Assembly (NCBI GenBank): GCA_014650475.1
Contig: BMVA01000001.1
Coordinates: 672,886-736,885 of the forward strand
DNA length: 64,000 bases
Source of the DNA: Streptomyces albogriseolus
GTDB taxonomy: Bacteria > Actinomycetota > Actinomycetes > Streptomycetales > Streptomycetaceae
Direction of reading: 5' to 3'
Below, one piece after another: positions 18,139 to 28,296 of this stretch. A program made the position numbers and the translations under genes. Within the stretch, counting starts at the first letter, position 1. Each line of letters starts with the position of its first letter. The notes beneath the pieces are model-generated. The model had not been told where the DNA came from. It did no database searches and saw only the letters and a list, made by a program, of their open reading frames with translations.

Positions 18139-19067
18139 CAGCGCTTCACCTCCGCGCCCGGTGCGGCGGCGCCGAACAGCTTGACGAAGGTGAAGGCGAT
18201 GATCCCGACGCAGAGGAAGATCAGGACCGAGATCGCCGATCCGATGCCCAGGTTCAGCGCGGTGAACAGGTTGTCGTAGCCGAGGATGGACAGCGATCCG
18301 GTGCCGTGGGCGCCGGCGGTCAGGACGTAGATGTTGTCGAAGATCCGGAAGGCGTCCAGGGTGCGGAAGAGCAGGGCGACCAGGATCGCCGGTTTCATCA
18401 GCGGCAGCATCACCTTGGTGAACCGCTGCCAGGGGGTGGCTCCGTCGACCATCGCGGCTCTCAGCGTCTCCTCGGGGACCAGGGCGAGGCCGGCGAGCAG
18501 CAGCAGCGCCATGAAGGGGGTGGTCTTCCACACCTCGGCCAGGATGATCAGCCACAGCGCGGGCCACTGCTCGGTGAGCGGGGCCTCCCCGCTGGGCAGC
18601 AGCCCGGCGAGATAGCCGAGTTCGGGGGTCCAGGCGTACTGCCAGGAGAAGGCGGCGACGACGGTGACGATGCCGTACGGGATGAGGACGGCGGTGCGGA
18701 CCGTGCCGCGCGCGAAGAGCGTGCGGTGCATGACCAGGGCGAGGCCCATGCCGAGGACCAGTTCGATCGCCACGGACACCACGGTCAGGAACAGCGTCAC
18801 CCAGAAGGCGTCCCACCAGAACGGGGAGGTCAGCACCGCCCCGTAGTTGCTGAGGCCGGTGAACTCGGCGCGGTCGGGGAAGCGCAGGTCGTAGCGCTGG
18901 AGGGACAGGTAGACCGCGTAGCAGATGGGGTAGGCGGTCACGGCGAGCATGACGATCACGGCCGGCGCGCACAGCAGCCAGCCGAGCCGCCGTTCCTGCC
19001 GGGCGCCGGCCGACAGCGCCTTCGTGTCCTGCGCTTCGTCCTTCGCCGGCTCTGCCATGGTGCTCAC
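18138..19067 (-). CDS. sugar ABC transporter permease (SugA/MalF-like)
   Basis: A 309-aa permease. After a 30-residue charged N-terminus it has six hydrophobic helices and an EAA loop reading [27 protein letters not shown] 19067 was chosen because it overlaps the stop of the binding-protein gene in a GTGA arrangement; the internal ATG 19058 is an alternative. Together with the MalG-like subunit it forms the transport channel. Confidence 0.92.
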   Translation of the reverse strand: MSTMAEPAKDEAQDTKALSAGARQERRLGWLLCAPAVIVMLAVTAYPICYAVYLSLQRYDLRFPDRAEFTGLSNYGAVLTSPFWWDAFWVTLFLTVVSVAIELVLGMGLALVMHRTLFARGTVRTAVLIPYGIVTVVAAFSWQYAWTPELGYLAGLLPSGEAPLTEQWPALWLIILAEVWKTTPFMALLLLAGLALVPEETLRAAMVDGATPWQRFTKVMLPLMKPAILVALLFRTLDAFRIFDNIYVLTAGAHGTGSLSILGYDNLFTALNLGIGSAISVLIFLCVGIIAFTFVKLFGAAAPGAEVKR

Positions 19068-20356
19068 GGGATCACACCCTCGGATCGCAGGGCCTTGTCG
19101 ATCTGTTCCCTGATGGTGGAGACGTCGCTGTCCGGCCGGATGCCGGAGGGCGGGGACAGGGTGTGCGAGACGGCGATCGACACGTTCTGGTAGGCGGGGG
19201 TGAGCGGCCGTACGCTCGCCGACTCCAGGGAGGCCAGGACCTCCTTGGAGAAGGGGTACTCCTTCATGAACTCCGGCTCGTCGTACAGGGAGCGCAGGGT
19301 GGGCGGCAGTCCGCCCTTGAGCGCCGCGCCCAGCTGGTTCTCCCGGTCGCGCAGGCACAGGGCCGCGTCGAAGGCCAGGTCGGGGTGGCGGGAGTAGGCG
19401 CTGACGGCGAGGTCGATGCCGCCGATGGTGGGGCGGGAGGGACGGCCGGCGTCCACGCGGGGGTAGACCGCCCAGCGGAAGTCCTTGAAGAGCGTGGGGT
19501 TGTTGCTCCTCATCGACGGATAGACGAACGGGTAGTTGATCTCGAAGGCGGCGACCCCCGACTCCATCGCGAGCCGGTTCTGGTCCTCCATCTGGTTGGG
19601 CAGGGAGGGGTCGGCGGCCGGGGAGCGGGCGAGGTCCCGCATGATCGAGGCGGCCCGCACGGCGGGCGGGCCGAGGGACGGCTCGGTGGCGCTCGGGTTG
19701 AGGATGGAGCCGCCGGCGCTGTTGACCAGGGAGTTGAACCAGACGGTGAGGCCCTCGTACTGGGCGCCCTGGATCTCGACGTAGTGCGGTTTGCCCTGCC
19801 GGGCCAGGTCGCGGGACATGTCCAGCATCTCCGCCCAGGTCGTGGGCGGCTTCGGCACGAGGTCCCTGCGGTACCAGAGCAGCTGGATGTTGGTGTTGTA
19901 CGGGACGGCGTAGAGCTTGCCCTTCCAGGTCGCCGTCTGGAGTGGCACGTCGAGGGTGCCCTCGGTGGCCCGGCGTTTGTTCTCGCCGGTCCACTCCTTG
20001 ATCCAGCGGGCCTCGGCGAACTCGGCGGCCCAGGTGACGTCCAGGCCCAGGATGTCGAGGGAGTCGTCCTCGGCGGCGAGCCGACGCACCATCTGCTGCC
20101 GCTGGCCGTCGGCCGCGCGGGGCAGCTTGTTGTACTCGATCCGGTAACGCCCCCCGGACTCCCGGCTGCACCGGTCGGCGGCCTCCTGGAGGGCGCCGGA
20201 GTCGTCGGGGAAGTTGTACCAGTTGAGGGTGGGGCGGGAGCCGTCGTCGTCACCGCCGCAGGCGGCGAGCGTCGAGGCGAGCACGGTCAGGGCGAGCAGC
20301 GCCCGCGCGCGCCGCGGCCTCCTGTGACGTCCGCACCTCGCGTGCAATCGCTCCAC
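19064..20356 (-). CDS. sugar-binding lipoprotein, LpqY-like (trehalose-type importer)
   Basis: A 430-aa solute-binding protein. A basic N-terminus, a hydrophobic stretch and lipobox TLAAC (acylated C33) show it is a lipoprotein. Several stretches recall mycobacterial LpqY: a RC-x6-GGRY start, [37 protein letters not shown], and [16 protein letters not shown]. In mycobacteria LpqY-SugABC recycles trehalose, and the gene order here is the same (binding protein, two permeases, ATPase). Trehalose is thus the best guess but other alpha-glucosides are possible. GTG 20356 is preferred over GTG 20380 because a GAAG/GAGG site precedes it. Confidence 0.85.
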   Translation of the reverse strand: MERLHARCGRHRRPRRARALLALTVLASTLAACGGDDDGSRPTLNWYNFPDDSGALQEAADRCSRESGGRYRIEYNKLPRAADGQRQQMVRRLAAEDDSLDILGLDVTWAAEFAEARWIKEWTGENKRRATEGTLDVPLQTATWKGKLYAVPYNTNIQLLWYRRDLVPKPPTTWAEMLDMSRDLARQGKPHYVEIQGAQYEGLTVWFNSLVNSAGGSILNPSATEPSLGPPAVRAASIMRDLARSPAADPSLPNQMEDQNRLAMESGVAAFEINYPFVYPSMRSNNPTLFKDFRWAVYPRVDAGRPSRPTIGGIDLAVSAYSRHPDLAFDAALCLRDRENQLGAALKGGLPPTLRSLYDEPEFMKEYPFSKEVLASLESASVRPLTPAYQNVSIAVSHTLSPPSGIRPDSDVSTIREQIDKALRSEGVIP

Positions 20357-20555
20357 ACCTCGCTTCCGGGACGGCGGCACGGGCGTCGGAACCCGCGACG
20401 GTGTCTCCCGCCGGAACGTTAGATAGTCATGAAAGCGACATCAAGGACATACGCGGACGATTCTCATCTCTCCCGGATCTCATCTCTCCCCGGACCGATG
20501 AGTTCCCGGCCTCCACCCGGTCCGCACTCGTGACACCTCAGGAAAGGGCAACGCC

Positions 20556-21161
20556 ATGTCGGAGCTTCTCGTCGATTTCATCACCTCCCTCGACGGTTAT
20601 GCGTCAGCGGAGGGATGGCCCGGGTTCTGGGGCCTGGAAGGCCCGGAGTACCTCGCCTGGCTCGGCGAGCAGCCCGAGGTCACCTACCTCATGGGAGCGA
20701 ACACCTACCGTCTGATGTCGGGCTTCGCCGCGGGCGACGTCCCGGCCGGCCAGGACGAGTTCAGGCCCGAGGAGCAGGAGTCGGTCGACGAGCTCACACG
20801 GGCGCCCAAGGTGGTGTTCTCCTCCTCGCTCGAGGAGCCGCCGAAGTGGGCGAACTGCACGCTCGTCCGCGACGACGCCGTGGAGACGGTCCGCGCCATG
20901 AAGGCGGGCGGATCGGGGCTCCTGAGCACGATCGGCAGCGTCAGCCTGTCCCGGTCCCTGCTGCGGGCCGGTCTCGTCGACCGCTTCCGGGTCGTGATGT
21001 TTCCCGTGATCACCGGGGCCACGGGCGCGGAACGCATCTACGACGGCTATCCGGACGTGGCCCTCGAGATGACCGGGAGCCGTACCTTCGACGGCCGTAT
21101 CCAGCTGGTCGAGTACACGCCCCGCGTGCTGGAGCACCCGCCCCTCGGCGCCCCCGCCTGA
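20556..21161 (+). CDS. dihydrofolate reductase-family (RibD C-terminal-like) protein
   Basis: A 201-aa protein with the RibD_C/DHFR fold: the start LLVDFITSLDGYASAEGWPG, YLMGANTYRLM, PKVVFSSSLEEP, and the nucleotide-binding GSGLLSTIGSVSLSRSLLRAGLVD. Such stand-alone proteins bind NADPH and reduce unknown substrates; they are not the essential folate enzyme. It stands alone, divergent from the sugar importer, with AGGAAAGG (20538-20545) before its ATG. Confidence 0.85.
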   Translation: MSELLVDFITSLDGYASAEGWPGFWGLEGPEYLAWLGEQPEVTYLMGANTYRLMSGFAAGDVPAGQDEFRPEEQESVDELTRAPKVVFSSSLEEPPKWANCTLVRDDAVETVRAMKAGGSGLLSTIGSVSLSRSLLRAGLVDRFRVVMFPVITGATGAERIYDGYPDVALEMTGSRTFDGRIQLVEYTPRVLEHPPLGAPA

Positions 21162-21191
21162 CATCGCCCCGTCCGCCGGGACGGACATGCG

Positions 21192-21230
21192 TCAGGGCCG
21201 GTTCCGGATGTCCTCCGGAACCGGCCCTGA
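21192..21230. terminator. strong bidirectional hairpin
   Basis: Seventeen-base perfect stem (21192-21208 with 21214-21230, containing AGGGCCGGTTCCGGA) and a 5-base loop. It separates the DHFR-like gene from the tRNA-Pro gene on the opposite strand. Confidence 0.8.
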
Positions 21231-21247
21231 TCACGACGTGCGTCACG

Positions 21248-21321
<74 letters not shown>

Positions 21322-21432
21322 TTGCCCGTCTGACCTGGGGATTCCCCCCGGCCGAACGCGCACGGAAACCATACCGCACTCGGGATGGTGATCGCGCATC
21401 CGTTTCCCGCGCACGACACCTCCGGATGACGC

Positions 21433-21463
21433 TTGACCTCAAGTTTGGTTGAGGTTGCACGAT
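21433..21463 (+). promoter_or_regulatory. SoxR/MerR-type promoter with dyad and 19-bp spacer
   Basis: The -35 TTGACC (21433-21438) and -10-like CACGAT (21458-21463) are separated by 19 bases. Between them is the dyad ACCTCAAG-TTTG-GTTGAGGT (21436-21455), one mismatch per arm pair from perfect. This overlong spacer with a CCTCAAG/CTTGAGG dyad is how SoxR and related MerR activators bind and untwist promoters. The start codon of the transketolase subunit is 8 bases after the -10, so the mRNA leader would be very short. No MerR-family gene is in the window. Confidence 0.7.
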
Positions 21464-21470
21464 CGATGAC

Positions 21471-22196
21471 ATGACGATCACCGAGCAGCGCGCACAGAGC
21501 GCACAGAGCACACAGACGTACGGGTACGCCGATCTCCCGGGCCTGATGGGGCTGATGACCGGGGACGAGAAGCACGGACCCGCCGCGACGTCCACGCTGG
21601 ACGTGCTGTGGGTCCTGTACGACCGGGTGCTCCGGGTCGGGCCGGAGAGCGCCGACGATCCCGGACGGGACCGGTTCCTGCTGTCGAAGGGGCACGGGCC
21701 GATGGCGTACTACGCCGTCCTCGCCGCCAAGGGGTTCCTGCCGGCGGACTGGCTGCCCGGCTTCGGCTCCTACGACTCCCCGCTCGGCCACCACCCGGAC
21801 CGGACCCTGGTGCCGGGCGCGGAGATCGGCAGCGGGTCGCTGGGCCACGGGCTGCCGATCGCGGTGGGCACGGCCCTCGGGCTGCGCGCCCAGGGGCTGC
21901 ACGACCCGGCGGTGTGGACACTGATCGGGGACGCCGAACTGGACGAGGGCAGCAACCACGAGGCGATCGCCTTCGCCGGCCCCGCGGGCCTGGACCGGCT
22001 GCACACGGTCGTCGTCGACAACTCCTCGGCGTCGTACGCCCGTCCGGGCGGGATCGCCGCGCGGTTCGAGGCGGCCGGGTGGTCCGCCCGCACGGTCGAC
22101 GGCCGTGACCACGAGGCGCTGCACGCCGCGTTCACCGCCCCGCACCCGGGCAGGCCGCACGTGGTCGTGGCCCGGGTCGAGCCCAAGAACGCGTGA
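21471..22196 (+). CDS. transketolase, N-terminal (ThDP-binding) subunit
   Basis: A 241-aa protein equal to the PP domain of transketolase. It has SKGHGPMAYYAVLAAKGFLP, GSLGHGLPIAVGTALGLRA and the ThDP/Mg motif LIGDAELDEGSNHEA (about 148-162). With the next gene it forms a split two-subunit enzyme moving two-carbon units between sugars, as in DXS-like or apulose/ketose pathways. It begins with ATG 21471 directly after a SoxR-type promoter. No ribosome site is evident, so the message may be nearly leaderless. Confidence 0.9.
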   Translation: MTITEQRAQSAQSTQTYGYADLPGLMGLMTGDEKHGPAATSTLDVLWVLYDRVLRVGPESADDPGRDRFLLSKGHGPMAYYAVLAAKGFLPADWLPGFGSYDSPLGHHPDRTLVPGAEIGSGSLGHGLPIAVGTALGLRAQGLHDPAVWTLIGDAELDEGSNHEAIAFAGPAGLDRLHTVVVDNSSASYARPGGIAARFEAAGWSARTVDGRDHEALHAAFTAPHPGRPHVVVARVEPKNA

Positions 22197-22244
22197 GCGC
22201 CCCCTCCCCCTCCCGTCACCTCATTCAAGGAAAGGACGATCCCC

Positions 22245-23162
22245 GTGGACAGCATGCGTGATCGATTCGCCCCCGTCGTCACCCGGCTGCTGGACGAGGA
22301 CCCGCGGGTCGCCGTGGTCCTCGCGGAGGTCGGCGCGGACCGCTTCGGCGAGGCGCTGCGCCGCCACCCGGACCGGGTGGTCAACGTCGGCATCCGGGAG
22401 CAGCTGCTGGTGGGCGCGGCGTCCGGGATGGCGCTGGCCGGACTGCGGCCCGTGGTGCACACCTTCGCCAGCTTCCTCGTCGAGCGGCCGTTCGAGCAGG
22501 TCAAGCTGGACCTGGGGCACCAGGACGTGGGCGCGGTGCTGGTGAGCGCCGCCGCGTCCTTCGACTGGCCCGCCGGCGGCTACACCCACATGGCGCCGGG
22601 CGACGTGGCGCTGCTCGACACCCTGGACGGGTGGACGGTGCATGTGCCGGGTCATCCGGACGAGGCCGAGACGCTGCTGCGGCACGCGGTGGCCGCCGGC
22701 GACGACAAGGTGTACGTGCGGCTGTCCCTGCAGTCCAACGCGGCCGGGCGGCCCGTGGACGGGCAGCGGTTCCTCACGGTACGGGAGGGGCGCGCCGGGG
22801 TGGTGGTCGCGGTGGGGCCGATGCTGGACGCCGTGCTCGCGGCGACGGAGGGCCTGGACGTCACCGTCCTGTACGCCACCACCGTCCGCCCCTTCGACGC
22901 GGACGCGCTGCGCCGGGCCACCGCGACGGCGGGGACGGACGTCGTGCTGGTGGAGCCGTATCTGGCGGGGACGTCGACGGCCGTGGCGAACGACGCGCTG
23001 GCCGACGTGCCGCACCGGGTGCTGGGGCTGGGCGTGGGCAAGGCGGAACTGCGCCGCTACGGGCAGTTCGACGAGCATCTCGCGGCGCACGGCCTGGACC
23101 CGCGGTCGCTGCGCGAGCGGATCACCCGGTTCACCGCCGGGGCCGTGCCCGCCGGCGTCTGA
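22245..23162 (+). CDS. transketolase, C-terminal (Pyr) subunit
   Basis: A 305-aa protein equal to the PYR and C-terminal domains of transketolase. The Glu that activates ThDP is E52 in VGIREQLLVGAASGMALAG, followed by the substrate-side TFASFLVERPFEQVKLDL and GYTHMAPGDVALL. GTG 22245 has AAGGAAAGGA just upstream. It is 48 bases from its partner subunit and the two are certainly one transcription unit. Split transketolases usually serve a special pathway rather than the main pentose-phosphate cycle; which one is not shown here. Confidence 0.9.
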   Translation: MDSMRDRFAPVVTRLLDEDPRVAVVLAEVGADRFGEALRRHPDRVVNVGIREQLLVGAASGMALAGLRPVVHTFASFLVERPFEQVKLDLGHQDVGAVLVSAAASFDWPAGGYTHMAPGDVALLDTLDGWTVHVPGHPDEAETLLRHAVAAGDDKVYVRLSLQSNAAGRPVDGQRFLTVREGRAGVVVAVGPMLDAVLAATEGLDVTVLYATTVRPFDADALRRATATAGTDVVLVEPYLAGTSTAVANDALADVPHRVLGLGVGKAELRRYGQFDEHLAAHGLDPRSLRERITRFTAGAVPAGV

Positions 23163-23270
23163 GCCTCACACCGTGGAACCGGGTACGCGCGGTGCGGCCG
23201 CCGGGACCCCCCTCCGGACCCGGCGGCCACGCGTGATCGGGATCATGCCACGGGGCACTGACAACGGGAG

Positions 23271-23286
23271 GGGGCCGTACGGCCCC
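23271..23286. terminator. short GC palindrome between convergent genes
   Basis: GGGGCCGTACGGCCCC is a perfect 16-base palindrome between the transketolase operon and the MmcQ/YjbR gene. It could form a hairpin only with a minimal loop, so termination activity is uncertain. Confidence 0.4.
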
Positions 23287-23293
23287 GACACCG

Positions 23294-23653
23294 TCAGCCC
23301 GCCGGCGGCAGCCCCAGCCGGGGGTACGCCTCGAGGAGCCGGGGCGGGGCGGCCTGACGCCAGGAGTCGGCGAGGATGTCCCGCAGTTCGTCCTCGCCCT
23401 CCAGCGCCGCGAGCCGGACCCGCACCCACGCGAACTGCGCCTCGTGGTCCGCGATCCAGAACTTCTCCGGCTCGGCGAGGGCCAGTTCGTCCCGCTCCTC
23501 CTTGGGGCAGCGCACGGCGATCGACGTCTCGTCCTCCGGCAGGGTGGCGAACATCTTCCCCGCGACCCGGAACGTGGGCATGCTCCAGGCGGTCTTCTCC
23601 GTCGTGTCCGGCAGGGACAGGGCGATCCGTCGTACGTCTTCGGCATCCGGCAT
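23294..23653 (-). CDS. MmcQ/YjbR family DNA-binding-like protein
   Basis: A 119-aa protein of the MmcQ/YjbR (CyaY-like fold) family: DVRRIALSLPDTTEKTAW at the start, FRVAGKMFATLPEDETSIAVRC in the middle and FAWVRVRLAALEGEDELRDILADSW near the end. Members may bind DNA non-specifically, but the role is unsettled. ATG 23653 puts the conserved first helix at residue 5. It is a single gene between two likely terminators. Confidence 0.85.
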   Translation of the reverse strand: MPDAEDVRRIALSLPDTTEKTAWSMPTFRVAGKMFATLPEDETSIAVRCPKEERDELALAEPEKFWIADHEAQFAWVRVRLAALEGEDELRDILADSWRQAAPPRLLEAYPRLGLPPAG

Positions 23654-23715
23654 GGCAGGCACGGTAGCCTCCGGCACCGACAATCGGACGTTCGGTGCCC
23701 TGCTTTCCCGTTTTC

Positions 23716-23764
23716 GGGGGCTCCGCCCCCGGGCCCCCGTTCGCGCGGTTCCCCGCGCCCCTAA
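23716..23764. repeat. Streptomyces GC-rich intergenic repeat
   Basis: CGGGGGCTCCGCCCCCG (23716-23732) followed by GGCCCCCGTTCGCGCGG and TTCCCCGCGCCCCTAAA. This combination is a dispersed intergenic element I recognise from many Streptomyces genomes. It forms strong hairpins and probably serves as a terminator for the GNAT gene, whose TAG lies at its edge. Confidence 0.7.
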
Positions 23765-24294
23765 AGGCGCGTTGCCGCCAGGCGCTTGTAATAGATCGTC
23801 GTGGGCCGCAGCACCCCGCCCGGGTCCGCCGCGTAGTCCGGGATCGCGCCGACCGCTGTCCAGCCGGACGTGCGGTACAGGTGCTCGGCGGGGCTGCCGG
23901 TCTCGGTGTCCAGGTGCAGCAGGGTGATGCCGTCCGCGGCCGCCGCCTCCTCCGCGACCGCCAGCAGCCGGCGGCCGAGGCCCTTCCCGCGGGCCGTGCG
24001 GCGCACCATCAGCTTCACCAGCTCGGCGCGGTGCGCGCTGTTCGGCTTGTCGGCGGGCAGGGCGAGGCTCACGGTGCCCAGCACCCGCCCGGGTTCCTCG
24101 TACGCCGTCCACACCGTGAGGCGGCCGGCGGCGACGGCCGCGCACCGCTCCGTCCACCAGGCGACGGCGGCGGCGCGGTCGAGCGGGGCGAGGAAGCCGA
24201 CGGACGCGCCGCCGTCCACGGTGTCGGTCAGCAGGTCGGCCAGCGCGCCGGTCATCTCCAGCAGCCGGGCGGCGGAGGGGCGTTCGACGTTCAC
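23761..24294 (-). CDS. GNAT-family N-acetyltransferase
   Basis: A 177-aa acetyltransferase. The acetyl-CoA site is VKLMVRRTARGKGLGRRLLAVAEEAA (motif A, R-x2-G-x-G/A about residues 108-112), and motif B appears as LHLDTETGSPAEHLYRTSGW. GTG 24294 overlaps the TGA of the XRE-cupin regulator gene (GTGA), so the two proteins are made together and the enzyme is probably part of that regulator's response. Substrate unknown; the WWTERCAAV segment suits small amine or toxin acetylation. Confidence 0.85.
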   Translation of the reverse strand: MNVERPSAARLLEMTGALADLLTDTVDGGASVGFLAPLDRAAAVAWWTERCAAVAAGRLTVWTAYEEPGRVLGTVSLALPADKPNSAHRAELVKLMVRRTARGKGLGRRLLAVAEEAAAADGITLLHLDTETGSPAEHLYRTSGWTAVGAIPDYAADPGGVLRPTTIYYKRLAATRL

Positions 24295-24869
24295 GGGCGC
24301 ACCACCGCCAGCACGTAGCGGACGTCGTCGGGGCCGGGGCAGCGAAAGCGGGTGGGGCCCCAGACGCGCAACCGGAGGCAGTCGCCCTCGTCGAGGCGGT
24401 GCTCGGTGTCGCCGACGGTGACGGCGAGGGCGCCGTCGAGCACCCAGATGTGCTGCTCCAGACCGGGGACGGGCGGCCGGTCGTAGGGGATGTCCGCGCC
24501 GGCGGTGAGGCGGCCCTCGACGAGTTCGCCGCGCAGTCCCGCGTGCGGCGGGGACACGGAGCGGCGGACGAAGCCGGAGGCCCTGTCCTGCCACACCGGC
24601 TGGTCGGCGGCGCGCACGACCGGCGCCGGTTCCGCCTCGATCTCGCTGAGCAGCTGGGACATGGTGCGGCCGTAGACGGCGCAGAGGCGGTTCAGCAGGG
24701 AGGCGGTGGGGCTGGTCTCGGCCCGCTCGGCCCGGGACAGCGTGGACCGGCTGACACCGCTGCGCTCCGCCAGCTCCCCCAGGGACCAGCCGTGTTCGGC
24801 CCGCAGTTCGGCCAGCCGCGCGCCGAGGCGCACGTCGACGGGATCGGGGGCAGCCTCCTGCTGTTTCAT
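24291..24869 (-). CDS. XRE-family regulator with C-terminal cupin
   Basis: A 192-aa protein. Residues about 14-70 form an HTH (LGELAERSGVSRSTLSRAERAETSPT), and about 105-190 form a cupin barrel (LEQHIWVLDGALAVTVGDTEHRLDEGDCLRLR). Such regulators sense a small ligand bound in the cupin. The ATG lies within a dyad at 24868-24892 and lacks a ribosome site, so the transcript is probably leaderless and self-repressed. It is coupled to the downstream GNAT gene by a 4-base overlap. Confidence 0.88.
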   Translation of the reverse strand: MKQQEAAPDPVDVRLGARLAELRAEHGWSLGELAERSGVSRSTLSRAERAETSPTASLLNRLCAVYGRTMSQLLSEIEAEPAPVVRAADQPVWQDRASGFVRRSVSPPHAGLRGELVEGRLTAGADIPYDRPPVPGLEQHIWVLDGALAVTVGDTEHRLDEGDCLRLRVWGPTRFRCPGPDDVRYVLAVVRP

Positions 24870-24892
24870 ATGCGGGACGATATCCCGGATAT
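24868..24892 (-). promoter_or_regulatory. operator-like dyad covering the XRE-cupin start codon
   Basis: ATAT-n-CGGG ... CCCG-n-ATAT (24868-24892) is an inverted repeat of 8 paired bases around a 7-base centre, in a region richer in A/T than its surroundings. It overlaps the start codon of the XRE-cupin gene, a placement typical of autorepression of a leaderless message. Confidence 0.55.
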
Positions 24893-24912
24893 GGGCGGCA
24901 CGGAAGGGGTAC

Positions 24913-25818
24913 TCAGGCGTCCTCGGCCGCCGCGCCGAGCGCGTCCAGCACCGGGCGGATCAGCGGATGCCCCTCCGCGCCCCGGCGCACGGCGGCGAAC
25001 ACCCGACGTGTGGGCGCCACCCCGTCCACGGGGCGCACCACCACGCCCGTGAGGTCCATCCCCCGCAGGGCCGACCGGGGCACGAGGGCCACACCCACGT
25101 CGGCGGACGCGAGGGCGACGACCGCGCGGAAGTCGTCCGAGGAGTGTTCGAGACGCGGCTGGAACCCGGCGTTCTCACAGGCCAGCACCACCACGTCATG
25201 GCAGGGGTTGCCGGGGTACGGGCCGATCCAGGGGTCCTTCGCCAGCTCCGCGAGCGGCACCTCGGGGCCGTCGGCCAGCCGGTGGGTGACGGGGACGACC
25301 GCGTCGAACGGCTCGGCGTAGAGCGGGACATGGGTGAGGCGCGGGTCGTCCGCGGGCGGCGCCCCGCGGTACTCGACGGCCACGGCGACGTCGACCTGCC
25401 GGTCCAGGACCATCGGGAGGCTCGCGTCGCCCTCGGCGTCCTGCACCCGGATGCGGATGCCGGGCGCCGAGGCGGCGAGCCGGGCCACGGCCGGCGCCAC
25501 GACCTGCGCGATGCCGGTGGCGAAGGCGGCCACCGTGACGGTGCCGGCCTCCCCCGCCCCGTACGCGGCCAGCTCGGCCTCGGCCCGCTCCAGCTGGGCG
25601 AGGACCGCGTGGGTGTGGCTGAGAAGGATCTCCCCGGCCGGGGTCAGCCGTACGCCCTTGGCGCCGCGCTCGACCAGGCGGTGGCCGGTCTCCTGCTCCA
25701 GCGCGGTGAGCTGCTGGGAGACGGCCGAGGGGGTGAGGTAGAGCGCGGCGGCCGCCGCGGTGACCGTGCGATGGTCCGCCACCGCACGGAGGATGTGGAG
25801 CCGCCGCGCTTCGATCAT
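24913..25818 (-). CDS. LysR-family transcriptional regulator
   Basis: A 301-aa LysR protein. The N-terminal winged helix reads LHILRAVADHRTVTAAAAALYLTPSAVSQQLTALEQETG (about 8-46), with the rest a periplasmic-binding-like effector domain. It lies 36 bases downstream of kbl on the same strand. From position it may regulate threonine or glycine use, but a LysR gene normally lies divergent from its target, and here it does not, so the link is uncertain. Confidence 0.88.
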   Translation of the reverse strand: MIEARRLHILRAVADHRTVTAAAAALYLTPSAVSQQLTALEQETGHRLVERGAKGVRLTPAGEILLSHTHAVLAQLERAEAELAAYGAGEAGTVTVAAFATGIAQVVAPAVARLAASAPGIRIRVQDAEGDASLPMVLDRQVDVAVAVEYRGAPPADDPRLTHVPLYAEPFDAVVPVTHRLADGPEVPLAELAKDPWIGPYPGNPCHDVVVLACENAGFQPRLEHSSDDFRAVVALASADVGVALVPRSALRGMDLTGVVVRPVDGVAPTRRVFAAVRRGAEGHPLIRPVLDALGAAAEDA

Positions 25819-25854
25819 GGGATCGATTGTCTCAAATGCAGCGGTGCGCGACGG

Positions 25855-27054
<1,200 letters not shown>

Positions 27055-27081
27055 CGCAAAGCTCCTTGGAAGGCAGATGAC

Positions 27082-28113
27082 TTACGCGGTCCAGTCGAGG
27101 ATGACCTTGCCGCCCTTGCCGCCGGCGGCGTCCTCGAAGGCGGCCTCGAAGTCGCGGTAGGAGTAGCGGCCGGTGATCACCGGGGCGAGGTCGAGACCGC
27201 CCTCCAGCAGCACCGACATGGCGTACCAGGTCTCGAACATCTCGCGGCCGTAGATGCCCTTGATGGTGATCATCGAGGTGACGACGCGGGCCCAGTCGAC
27301 CGGGAACTCCTCGGCGGGCAGGCCCAGCATGGCGATGCGGCCGCCGTGCGTCATGTTGGCGATCATGTCGCGCATCGCCTCGGGGCGGCCGGACATCTCC
27401 AGGCCGATGTCGAAGCCCTCGCGCAGTCCGAGGGTGTGCTGCCCGTCGGCGATGGTCGACTCGGACACGTTCAGCGCCAGGGTCGCGCCGATCTTGCGGG
27501 CGAGCTCCAGGCGCTCCTCGCTGACGTCGGTGATGACGACGTTGCGCGCGCCGGCGTGCCGGGCCACCGCTGCGGCCATCAGGCCGATCGGTCCGGCGCC
27601 GGTGATCAGGACGTCCTCGCCGACGAGCGGGAAGGACAGCGCGGTGTGCACGGCGTTGCCGAACGGGTCGAAGATCGCGGCGACGTCCAGGTCGACGGGA
27701 ACGCGGTGCACCCAGACGTTCGTCGCGGGGAGCACGACGTACTCGGCGAACGCGCCGTCGCGTCCCACGCCGAGGCCGATCGTGGCACGGCACAGGTGGC
27801 GGCGGCCGGCCAGGCAGTTGCGGCACTTGCCGCACACCAGGTGGCCCTCGCCGCTGACCCGGTCACCGGGCTTGATGTCGTCGGGGACGTCCCGGCCGGT
27901 CTCCACGACCTCGCCGACGAACTCGTGCCCGAGAACCAGCGGGGTGTCGATGGTCTGCTGCGCCCAGCCGTCCCAGTTACGGATGTGCAGGTCGGTGCCG
28001 CAGATACCGGTGCGCTCCACCTTGATCAGCACATCGCCGGGTCCGACGGCGGGCTCCGGGACGTCCATGAGCCACAGCCCGGGCTCCGCCTTCTCCTTGA
28101 CCAGCGCCTTCAA
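27082..28113 (-). CDS. tdh: L-threonine 3-dehydrogenase
   Basis: A 343-aa zinc-dependent medium-chain dehydrogenase that oxidises threonine to 2-amino-3-ketobutyrate with NAD. Catalytic zinc ligands C38, H63 and E64 and the structural zinc cysteines C94, C97, C100 and C108 are all visible, with the NAD motif [10 protein letters not shown] near 172. It is the first gene of the tdh-kbl pair and is preceded by a 180-base leader. Confidence 0.96.
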   Translation of the reverse strand: MKALVKEKAEPGLWLMDVPEPAVGPGDVLIKVERTGICGTDLHIRNWDGWAQQTIDTPLVLGHEFVGEVVETGRDVPDDIKPGDRVSGEGHLVCGKCRNCLAGRRHLCRATIGLGVGRDGAFAEYVVLPATNVWVHRVPVDLDVAAIFDPFGNAVHTALSFPLVGEDVLITGAGPIGLMAAAVARHAGARNVVITDVSEERLELARKIGATLALNVSESTIADGQHTLGLREGFDIGLEMSGRPEAMRDMIANMTHGGRIAMLGLPAEEFPVDWARVVTSMITIKGIYGREMFETWYAMSVLLEGGLDLAPVITGRYSYRDFEAAFEDAAGGKGGKVILDWTA

Positions 28114-28296
28114 CGCTACGGCTCCTGAGGGTGAGTCCCGGGTGCGGGCATGCCGAGGCGGCCCGGTCCGGGAAGAGGAGTGGAATCGACTGCAATCTGC
28201 CGTACAACACCCTCACCGGTCCATCGAGGATTTCTTAAGCGCGGCCACAGCTTTGCTTCACGCGTCACCCGTCCGGGCGCGGGCGCGCGCCTCTCC

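Noticed and set aside
21471-23162. The transketolase pair as a frameshifted single gene
   Set aside because: Each part ends at a natural domain border, and the second has its own strong ribosome site and GTG start, as in known split transketolases.
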